DNA of 64,000 nt from Blumeriella jaapii (lineage: Eukaryota > Ascomycota > Leotiomycetes > Helotiales > Drepanopezizaceae): contig VWND01000076.1 in the NCBI GenBank assembly GCA_009599575.1, positions 310,001 through 374,000 of the forward strand, given 5' to 3'. Of this stretch, positions 22,843 through 32,227 are shown one piece after another. The position numbers and the translations under genes were made by a program. The notes under the pieces are model-generated. The model did no database searches. It saw nothing but the letters and a program-made list of their open reading frames with translations, and was not told where the DNA came from. Each line of letters begins with the position of its first letter. Within the stretch, counting starts at the first letter, position 1.

Positions 22843-23856
22843 ATGGCCCCGACTCTGATCCTCATCCGCCACGCGCAAGCACAGCATAGTACGTATCCTA
22901 TCTTCCGCTGTTCAACCATGGTCTTACAAGGAGTCTAGATGCAACCAAGGATTGTATGTCTTGCTTTATCACCACCCAGTCTGAGACCGTGCGGTAGATT
23001 CCTAGGCCCCTCAGGGACTTGAGAATTCCTGCACTACCGAAAGGGACGTTCAAGCACAAGACCGTACTGATAGGGACTAACTTGTTGTTCTTACTATTTG
23101 GTACCTTCGGCTCAGGAAGTCCCCGTAGGAACTTGTCGTACCCTCCTACATCAGAAAAAGGAACTCCTGATTTGGATGTTGCTAACCGGCCGTATAGACA
23201 CCATCCGTGACCCAGCTCTCACCGATCTCGGGTTCGGACCACAATGCAATGCGCTCGCCAGTCACTTGCAGAGTGAACTACCGCTAGCCCAAAAGATCGA
23301 GCTCATCGTCGTGTCCCCGATGCGAAGAACGATGCAGACAGCACAGCAAGGTCTCGGATGGCTAATGGAGAAAGGCGTCCCCGTCATCCTGCGCGCTGAG
23401 TTTCAGGAGAACTCGGACAAGCCATGTGATACCGGAACAGCGATTTCGGAGATGGAGAAGGAGTGGCCGCAGTTCGACTGGTCGAGCGTTGACCCTGTCT
23501 ACCCGCAAAACTCTGGCCTGTTCGAGTTCTCGATGGAGGGATTGAGGAATCGAGGCATTGCAGCGAGGAAGTTCCTGAGGAGTAGGCCGGAGAAAGTCAT
23601 CGCTGTTGTTTCACATGCAGGGTTCTTGCGTACCAGTCTCTGCCATGCAGAGTTCGACAACGCCGACTTTCGGATCTTTGACTTCAAGGGTGATGAGGAC
23701 AGCTTGGATCTTATCGAGTGGGAGATGACGGAGCAGAGAGGCGGTGGGCTCGGGAAGAGCAAGAAGGGACATTTCCCGTTGAAGGACGGAGATGCGCCCG
23801 AGGTTGCTTCTCGTGGACCTGGCGAGATTGTCAGTGAGACGCCAGCTCACCTTTGA
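22843..23856 (+). CDS. Histidine-phosphatase (phosphoglycerate mutase-like) family protein
   Basis: Member of the branch-1 histidine phosphatase superfamily, like small fungal proteins of the YOR283W/PMU type; the natural substrate is unknown. Exons 22843-22888, 22939-22953 and 23198-23856, about 239 residues. Exon 2 is 15 nt (microexon). It supplies the residues NATKDY-like after the catalytic loop LILIRHAQAQH, and exon 3 then reads TIRDPALTDLGFGPQC. The catalytic elements are RHA near residue 9-11, the arginine in SPMRRTMQTA, a glutamate in EFQENSDKPCDTG, and the second histidine in VSHAGFLR. All junctions are GT-AG and phases agree. No signal peptide, so probably cytosolic. The second intron is 244 bases, long for this window. 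Confidence 0.87.
22939..22953 (+). other. 15-nt microexon of the phosphatase gene
   Basis: Preceded by GAGTCTAG and followed by GTATGT. Without it the frame would still be kept (15 = 5 codons), but the conserved residues between RHAQAQH and TIRDPALT would be lost. Confidence 0.78.
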
Positions 23857-25564
23857 TACCTGCAAAACGCCCAGGCTGCGAGCCTCTCCAAGGTTCTTGG
23901 ATCTCAGGAACTATGCCTTTGGAAGGGGGTGTGCGATCCTGGAGCTATGCTTCTGGAGGGAGTTCTCGGATAGACTTGTGAACCAATAGGATATCGAACG
24001 TTGATCACAACCAGAGCAAGTTTGACGTGAATTTCCGTCTATTTTCAGGTCCCAATTTGCTTCTCGAAGTTAGCATAACCCCCAAGCACATGACATAACC
24101 GGTCGCCAGCACCGGCAAGTGCGGGAGCTTTCCCTCTCCTGTCACATTGTGATCTCCAGCGCTTATGATTCAGTGGCAGAATAAGAAGACATGAACAACC
24201 AAAAAGACCGTACTTGTGACTTTTTGGTATTGATAGCCGTGATGCCCGAAGACACTTGGAACGACAAAACGGCAAACGCTGACACGCGTTTGGCTCGAGA
24301 GGTTTGTACGTCGGCTACCGATCGCAGAAGGAGGTCGAGGACTCGGAACGCCAAGGTGGACCAGTTATCTGTCAGGCACCTACAGTTCAGCACAGTAGGA
24401 GCAGTCCTGAACCCTCAATGGCATCAACACTTGTACAGTAAATGCGGATCCACACACTGCTCGGTACGAGAGAGAGAGAGAGCGCGGCACCTTCTCAAAT
24501 TCTCTCAGCCTTGGCTTGGTGGAAGTCATATGCCCGCTGCGCGTTACGCCACAGTCTTTCGAGTCAAGCCACGGCTGACAATGCCGCCGAGTAGACTGGC
24601 CATTGTTTACACGATTAGTCTACTTCGGTAGTACCGTACCGTACCGTACTGGCAGTAATGACAGTACTTATTTATTCCCGCTTGGCGTGAATGACATAAT
24701 GACTGTCGCCCCTGGATGGTCCGCCTCAGCCACCCGAGCGTCTCCCTCTGGGGCAGCGTGGCTGGGAGCCGAATGTCGCGCGGATGGAATTCTCTTGCTC
24801 GCTCTGTTTTCGCATCGACGAAGCCCGACGGCAAAGCACTCGCATCCAAGTGTCGCCAGGCCAGTGTGGCGCTGCAGGCAGGATGACGATGGTCTCAGAG
24901 TCTACGCCCTGCCGTATGCAGGTGGCGTTCGAGGTTTCCATTTTCCCATGATCTTGGCCGCTCTGGGGCGTTCTTCACACACACCACTCCGCTTGTCGAC
25001 GACCGAGCGGCACTGGTGGATGGGGAATTGACAGCCGGCATGCTACTGCGAGAGTAGGGAGTGGCAAAGTGCTAGCCAATGCTTCCATCGACCTTTTGGC
25101 CCGCAAGCGAGCGTTCCAGACGACGGCTCTCCGACATTCTTGATCTGGCGCCGACGTTGGCAGCCGCGATGACAGCCAAGAACGAGCTTTGGATGGCAGA
25201 GATGATGCTGGATTTGGGCTCGGAATCTTGGAAGCCTGGCTGGCATGTACAGTACAGTACAGTACAGTACAGTGCAGCAGCTCTCAACGCGAAGTCTCTG
25301 GGGGTGGCAGCAAATGGCGACAGCACTGTACTGTAGGTAAGGAGTTGGCATCGACGGTCAAGTGCCGTATCGTACCGTACCGTACGGTGGGAGGATTCAC
25401 GGAGTACCTTACCTTACTTGGGTATGTAGTGTAAGTATACGTACAGTACTGTGTAGAGTATGTAACTAGGAGCGGGGACCACTGCTGGTGAGCAGAGCAG
25501 GGACTTCCAGGACTGTGATCGGGGAGCAGGGGTGGGAATGCGAAATGGGACCAGAACATACCGT

Positions 25565-25674
25565 CACACCGGAATACCGGAATACCGTAATACCGCAACA
25601 CCGTAATACCGCAATACCGTAATACCGTAATACCGCAATACCGTAATACCGTAATACCGCAATACCGTAATATC
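25565..25674. repeat. (ATACCGTA/ATACCGCA)n octamer array
   Basis: About 13 units of 8 bases alternating between AATACCGT and AATACCGC, with one ACACCGT variant. Confidence 0.93.
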
Positions 25675-25880
25675 GTGAGACGTAATCCGAACCATGCATC
25701 ATCGGGCTGTCACAACCCACGAGCGATGCTGACCACGATCCATGAAGATCCCCAAAGAAGGTGCCTTCGAGACGAACAGCCACTCGACTGCCAGGTGGGG
25801 TTCCCCCGATGGTAGCGGCTAGCGTCGCGCTACGCGATTACTTAGCGTCGAGCGGCGGAGGTGATTGGGGCGAGCCACTC

Positions 25881-25957
25881 GCTCCATCCCTCCATCCCTC
25901 CATCCCTCCATCTCTCCATCTCTCCATCCCTCCATCCCTCCATCCCTTCATCCCTCC
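25881..25957. repeat. (CTCCATCC)n octamer array
   Basis: About nine units, with CTCCATCT variants in the middle. Polypyrimidine apart from one A per unit. Confidence 0.92.
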
Positions 25958-26100
25958 CCGACTCCATCGTTTACTTGTGGGAAGGTTTAAGTTGCTTCTA
26001 CAGTGCAGCAGCTACAGTACAGCACCTACAGCACAGTACTTTACATACAGTACGGTACGGTACCGCACCGCCATCCAAATCGAGGCTGTGCTGCTTGTGC

Positions 26101-26175
26101 TCTCTCTCTCGCTCTCTCACTCTCTCAACCTCTCAACCTTTCAACCTCTCAACCCCTCAACCTCTCAATCTCTCC
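26101..26175. repeat. TCTC then (CTCTCAAC)n array
   Basis: A TC tract that passes into octamers CTCTCAAC with single-base variants. Confidence 0.88.
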
Positions 26176-26684
26176 TCTGCTCACCCTCCCCTCCGACGCG
26201 ACCATGAGTGTTTAAACCTACCGTGCGCTCCACTCGAAAGGCTTCCGCTCTCGCCTCCCATCGCCTCCCATCGCATCGCATCGCGTCCCCGCGCGACCGA
26301 GTTATGTCCATCGAGGCCGCGAGAAAAGCCAGACTTCCTTGCAGATCGTCGGCGCTCTGCGCGATTGGTCCAGCGCCGTGGCACGGGGAACGTATCTTGG
26401 TGAGTCTCGACATTCACGGTCGTGGTGGCTTCCGGCCAATTCCTGATGCGGTAAGCAGTGAGCAGCAGTGAGCAGCAGCAGCAGCAGCAGCCGCCGGGCG
26501 ACGCGAATTAAAACCTCTGACCCCTCCTACGACTCGAGATGCTCCACTGACCACACCCGGATGGGACTTGGGCGCACGATACCAGTACTGCGGGTCGAGA
26601 TCTTGCAACTCGCAAAAGTAAAGCACTTGACGTGACCAACGACGGACGATCCGGCACATCCTCGAAAGCTCCCACGTTCATCTC

Positions 26685-28812
26685 ATGGCCCCGGAGCAAG
26701 CTGGAGTATCTGCTCCTCTCAGGACGACCGCGACCGAACCCATCACGACCGATTCCGATAGTACCGCGCAGGCCAGATCTTCGACGCGAGGCCGATCAGA
26801 TCCACTTCCAGCAAGTTTGTCTTCGATTGCGAATGCTGGGCTGGGAGGGTCCCCGTCGCCAAATTCACCACGACCCAAAGGAATGTTTTCTCCCGGGCCG
26901 GGATATGTTCCCATTGCACTGACCGGAGAGGCGGCCTTGGCGGATGAGAGGAAGAGGATGGAGGAGTACCAACGAAAACAGCAACATCCCGCCATGAGCG
27001 AGAACCCCGGGCACGCGGCGGTGTCAACACTTCTCGGTGGCGGTTCGGGGATGAGTAAGCCACAGGACGCGCCGCATGCGACGACGAGCATGAGTGACGG
27101 GATGGCCTCGGCGGCCAACGCGCTCTCGGTGCCGAACTCTACACATTATGAACAGAGGAATGATTCCAGCCCGACAAACATGACAGGTCTCGCCAGCTTG
27201 GGCGGTTCGGCACAAACCGCAACGGCAGGCTCGACCATCGTCGCTTGTCCTGGCGCCATTGAATCGGAAACCTCGGATTACCGGCCTGGAAACAACAATC
27301 AATTACAGACCCCTGCCGATGAGCAGCACTCCAGCCGAGCATCATCTTTCCCAGGCAATCTACTTGGACAACTAGATTCTTCTCGTATGTCATCTAGAGG
27401 ACTAAGTCTACCTATGCCTGGTCAGCAACTGGTTCCGAGATCGCCTTCGCAGAAGAAGCACAAATGTCCATACTGTGAGACGGAATTTACGCGTCACCAT
27501 AACCTCAAAAGTCATCTCTTGACGCACAGCCAAGAAAAACCATATGTTTGTCAGTCATGTTCGATGAGATTTCGACGACTACATGATCTCAAGCGCCACA
27601 TGAAGCTCCACACGGGAGAGCGACCCCATATCTGTCCAAAGTGCGACCGTAAATTCGCTCGAGGAGACGCGCTGGCTCGTCACGCCAAAGGTCAAGGTGG
27701 CTGTGCTGGACGGCGAGCCAGCATGGGCAGCTTTGGTGGAGACGACGACTACGAGGGCTCCAACGCTGGAGATGGCGATGACGGGTAATGGACGGTGTTC
27801 TGTACACCAACGGATCGTCACACCAGAGCGAACACGAGATGACGGAAGAAGAGCGTCGACGCTTCAGTCTCCCAAGTATCAAAGCCCAGCACGTATCTGA
27901 GTCTGGTAGCGGAGACGGCTATGCGCCTCATTCTCGCACGCCTAGTACCTACCCCCCGGCAGGACCGAGACCTGGTCAGCCACCCGGAGGCCTCTATCCA
28001 CCAAATGTCGACCGCGGCGGTGGATCTCCGGCTTCGACGTCGACTTCTCCAAGCATGCAGAACAGTGTGACTGCTGGGCACACGCCCAATACAAGTCTAT
28101 CTTCCGTTCCGCAACAAAACACTGGTAGTTCCATCTTTTCACAGAGTGGTATGACGGAAAGTCCCAAACCTCTCAGTCCTGGTGGCATGCATTCACTCCA
28201 GCTTGGGCATGGCCCTTCCATCAATAGACAGAGATCACCGAGTTTGAAGACACAATTTCAACAACAACACTATGGCCGGCGTCAGTCCGGCATCTCATCT
28301 CCTCCGATTGTGTCTCCTGGATTGTCGCTCCCGTCTCCCCACGCTACCTCCCATGCTCCTAAGCTTCCTGGTCTCGCAGGCTTGGCACCACCGGACCCGA
28401 GATACACTTTATCTAGCCAGGCACAGAACCAGCAAATGACGGGCAATGGTACCCAGGGTGGTAACTCAGGCCAATCGGTTGGCGCCCCCCCGTCTCCCAG
28501 TGCCATTTTCCCACCGCAAAGCGCACCAAGTGGTTCTACACCTGCGCGAGGTAATCTACCAGCACAATGAGCCAAGGTAATGGCGATAGCAGCAATAATC
28601 TGTTTGCTTCTGGAGAGCGAGGCATGTGGAACTACGTCCAACAGCTGGAAGGACAAGTCAAGCAATTGTCCGATGAAGTCCACACTATGAAAAGCAACGA
28701 AAAAAGCCAGGAGAACAAGATCAGTCAATTATCTGAGGAAGTTATGCAATTGAGACGCCTGCTTGATGCACAAAACCAGTCTCAGCCACCTGTGCTGCAC
28801 GGACACTCGTAA
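26685..28812 (+). CDS. C2H2 zinc-finger transcription factor with C-terminal coiled coil (two frame breaks)
   Basis: Probable nuclear DNA-binding regulator of about 709 residues without introns. Residues 1-255 are disordered (S, P, G, Q rich). Three tandem fingers lie at ~259-345: HKCPYCETEFTRHHNLKSH, YVCQSCSMRFRRLHDLKRH, and HICPKCDRKFARGDALARH, the last ending in a cysteine (GQGGC) as fourth ligand. After them come an acidic patch, TEEERRRFSLPSIK, a long S/P/Q-rich region, and a leucine-heptad coiled coil (WNYVQQLEGQVKQLSDEV onward), suggesting dimerisation. The frame breaks twice: at 27783-27788 (GATGACGGG then TAA, with MDGVLYT in the next frame) and at 28564-28568 (LPAQ, then MSQGNGDSS in the next frame). 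Each is fixed by one missing base next to a short G or A run. I do not recognise the orthologue; target genes are unknown. Confidence 0.85.
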
Positions 28813-29972
28813 TGATAATGCTCATGGAATGCGAGCGAAGGACAGCGTCTCATTTCATCTCGTACACGGCGTACGGTTGTATCTTTCTGGTTCAAGGCGG
28901 CGAAACCTCGATGTACGATAGACATCAGACTTCTGTGGGGGCAAAAGATCCTTGCGAAGTTTGGAGCGGCGTTGGGGAGGCGTTGGGAAGAATTTGTTTG
29001 AGCCATTGCAAAAGTTCTCTGGTTGGCTTGTTTTAAAAGGCGAAGGCTATCCCTCGCTGCCTGGTTTACGATTTGATTGCTTTTCCAGTCGTCACAAGTC
29101 CCCATATGGGGGCGGGAGGAATCTACACGGGAAAAATGGATCTGGGGTTCAGGACAGGAGAAACTTGTATCATAAATCTTACTTTTCGGCGTTCACGAAA
29201 AGAGTCTCTTGACCACAGTAGTGAATGCAATTGTACGCATGTACAGTACAAACACCCTGTTTCCTACAAATCCCATCCTGCAAAATCGTGAATTTGGGAG
29301 GGAAAAACAAAGCACCGAAAAGCTTGCTTGACCTGCAAGTGCCGATAACGTTTCTTGAGGCAGATGAGGCAAATGAGACGGTATCGTTTTCTCGCTTAGC
29401 CAACAGTGTAAACAAGCATGTGCAATTTCCATGCACTGCTCGCCACTGTTCGGATTCCGATATCGAAGCTACGAATCAAAGACGCTACTGTACCGCCACA
29501 ACAGTCGAGCTACGAAGCATGGGGCTTATTCTTAGTGGTCAAATCAGTTATACGCGTCAGCTTTGGCGCTGTCAAGATCGTACCGTAGTACAGTGTGAAG
29601 TGCATGAGTTCTGGACTTTGCTCGGAGCTCGCACCGGGAGCCCCGACAACATCATCGATTGCGAACCATCGATTACGTACCCGGGATGCGACATGTATTC
29701 GTGCTCAAATTCGGGTTTCAAAAGCGTTGAGTCTTCGATGTACTGTACAGCACTGTGTCTTGCGCCACCCTGCGTCGGGGGAAAAGGCCGCTCGCTACTG
29801 TAAGGGACGTCATCATGCTGGTCCCAGGCCGAGTCAGCCGAGCCAGCCTCGTAATCGGAAAACTGCTCGATTTGCTAGCCAGCCACCACGACTTTGAGTT
29901 CTCCTAAAAACACCATTTCCCCGGCAGCCTGTGCAGGGTCGATACAATCCTTGTTGCTAAGATCTGTACTCG
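28813..29972. other. Intergenic region
   Basis: No gene seen in 1.16 kb. ORFs on both strands are short and have no recognisable motif. The region holds the 3' end of the zinc-finger gene and the promoter of the DGAT2 gene; GTACAG words occur at 29239-29248 and 29737-29747. Confidence 0.55.
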
Positions 29973-31754
29973 ATGGCTGCACCCCCCAGCGCTGCGCTCA
30001 ACGCTGAGCCTGCGAATCCCGGAAAACGCAAGGAGAAAAAGCTAAAGCAGAAAAAGCGACCGGAGAAGAGCTATGCGGACGCCGTACACGAGGAGCCTCC
30101 GGCAGAGGGCACCAAACAGTCTGTTCGTTCGAACAGAGCGAACGACAGCACTGATGATGGGTCCAATGGTGCGGGAGAGGCGCAACACAAAGCATCGGTC
30201 TTGAAGATTGTAGACACTGGTGCACCAGAAGCAAAGGACTCGCCGCCCACGAGACCGGCGGTCGATAGGCAAGCCTCCAAGGTAGAATTCACTGCTACCG
30301 TAAGTACGAAGTGCTCGAGTAGATATTGATCTATACTGATCATGTGCCAGGGCCTGGACAACATGCCTCGATCACCGTCCCGGACTAGGCACAGGAAGGC
30401 CGGTTCTCAAAGTAGCAACAGCTCTCAGGACAAAGTAGCTTTGGATGTGAAGGACGCGAAGACCAATGTCGACCGCCCCAGAAACGCAAACCAAGTGAGA
30501 GATGACAACAAAAGTACCACAGTGTTCCAAAAATCCCAAGACGAGAAGAAGGATTCCAAGCTTGTCAGTGTCAAGCCGGCGCCCGGCTACGAGAAGGAGT
30601 CGCCGACCAGCCAGGATACCTTAAATCGCCGCAAAGCAGATGGCCTTGCCAGTGGCCGAGAAGCTGGACAGAGATGGGAAAGGAGCGCCATGAGATGGGC
30701 TCCCATGAACCTGCCTTTGCGAAGGAGACTTCAAACTCTTGTTGTACTGTGGCATACGCTTTGCATGGCTCTCTGCGTTTCCATCTTCTTCTTCCTCTGC
30801 GCAATACCCCTTTTCTGGCCGCTCTTGATACCATACTTGATTTACTGCATGGCCTCAAAAGCCTCGACTTCGGGAACCTTAAGCCATCGCTCGGAATTTC
30901 TACGTTCATCGCCGATCTGGTCCCTGTTTGCGTCGTATTTTCCGGCTCGTTTACACAGAACCCAGGAGCTCCCTCCCACACGCAAATACATATTCGGGTA
31001 TCACCCCCATGGCATCATCTCGATGGGTGCTTTTGCAGCATTTGCCACGGAGTCACTGGGATTTGGGCAACTGTTCCCAGGAATCAAGAACACCCTCCTG
31101 ACGCTTGACTCCAACTTCCGAATCCCAATATACAGAGACTATGCATTAGCTATGGGAATCGGCTCAGTCTCCCGAGAATCATGTGAGAACCTGCTTTCCA
31201 AAGGCGGCCCAAACAAGGTTGGTTTCCATCGTCCTCGATTCTCTGTTGGTTTGCTAACCAGTTCTTAGGAAGGGATGGGGCGAGCCATCACCATCGTTAT
31301 CGGTGGCGCAAGAGAAAGCTTGGATAGTCAGCCTCAAAAACTACAGCTCGTTCTCAAGCGAAGGAAAGGGTTTGTCAAGATGGCAATTCGCACTGGAGCA
31401 GACCTCGTGCCGGTCTTAGCATTCGGAGAGAACGATCTCTACGAGCAAGTGCAGCCTGACACGCACCCTAAGATCCACAAGTTGCAACTCCTGGTCAAGA
31501 AGGTGCTCGGCTTCACGGTTCCTCTCTTCCATGCGAGAGGGGTCTTTAACTATGATGTGGGACTCATGCCGTACCGCAAACCGCTGAATATTGTAGTCGG
31601 CAGGCCGATCACAGTGGTGCAGAGCGCGCACCCGCTGCAGGAGGACATCGACCGTGTGCACGAGCAGTATGTGCAGGAGCTGGAGGCGATCTGGCACACG
31701 TGGAAAGATACGTTTGCAAAGGACCGGAAGGAGGAGTTGAAGTTTGTGGAGTAG
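29973..31754 (+). CDS. DGA1: Diacylglycerol O-acyltransferase, DGAT2 type
   Basis: Makes triacylglycerol from diacylglycerol and acyl-CoA at the ER and lipid droplets. Exons 29973-30299, 30351-31217, 31269-31754; both introns are GT-AG, 51 bases each, phase 0. About 559 residues. The DGAT2 active-site block YHPHGIISMGAFAAF is present, as are the glycerol-binding-like region RRKGFVKMAIRTGADLVPVL and FGENDLY. A membrane hairpin is formed by MALCVSIFFFLCAIPLFWPLL. The N-terminal ~230 residues before the hairpin are hydrophilic, Lys/Ser-rich (KRKEKKLKQKKRPEKSYADA), longer than in yeast Dga1; they may be a regulatory or localisation region. The frame is intact throughout. Confidence 0.93.
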
Positions 31755-32213
31755 AGCGGATACCAAATTTGTTTCTAGTCAAAGGACTCTCGTCGATATC
31801 GGACTGAGAATGGGCCGTGAACAAGGATTGAAATGGGGAACGGGATACAGCGTACAGGGTATTGAGCGGTTGCACGACTTGGTAAACATTGGGATATCGA
31901 CCCAATGGAATGTGTAATATACACTTTGGAAGCAATTGTCGCTTGTCTGAAGACAAGGTTGACAGCACACAGTATTGTACAGAGCAAGGCATGCGTTTAA
32001 TCTTCTGCGAAGCAATTGGGAAATGTCTCTCTTGCAACTTTCTTTCCTTTGATGAAACAATCTCGACTTTTGCTTGAATAAAAATTGTCTTATTACTGCC
32101 CCGTAACGATTCAATGCCACACAGGTGAGAGGCAGAGCAGACCGGGGCCGTGATATGCCGGATTCAGGGTCCAGCCAATCAGCGACGGCGAGATCAGCAC
32201 TTCAGCCCGACTG
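31755..32213. promoter_or_regulatory. DGAT2 3' flank and displaced CYP51 upstream region
   Basis: No gene. The right end originally lay next to CYP51. A CCAAT box (32175-32179) would have been about 155 bases upstream of the CYP51 ATG before the retrotransposon inserted; it is now about 2.3 kb away. In Aspergillus the CCAAT-binding complex regulates cyp51A, so this box may matter; that link is inference. Confidence 0.5.
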
Positions 32214-32227
32214 CCTCACAAATATTT
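32214..32227. repeat. Left target-site duplication of the LINE
   Basis: CCTCACAAATATTT, identical to 34345-34358, immediately flanking the 3' tail of the element. Confidence 0.93.

Larger units (their letters stand above)
23857..26684. other. Repeat-rich intergenic region
   Basis: No supportable gene in 2.8 kb. Pentanucleotide GTACC/GTACA words occur at 24634-24650, 25247-25273, 25372-25387 and 26005-26066. Three octamer or decamer arrays are listed separately. A CAGCAG tract lies at 26458-26492. The last 150 bases before the zinc-finger gene are free of repeats. Confidence 0.6.

Noticed and set aside
24191..24631. 146-codon plus-strand ORF
   Set aside because: No motif, low-complexity stretches (RERERAR), no homology I recognise.
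27786..27830. A 45-base intron as explanation of the first frame break in the C2H2 gene
   Set aside because: The available GTAATG donor and CACCAG acceptor leave the downstream frame with an early stop, so splicing does not restore it.
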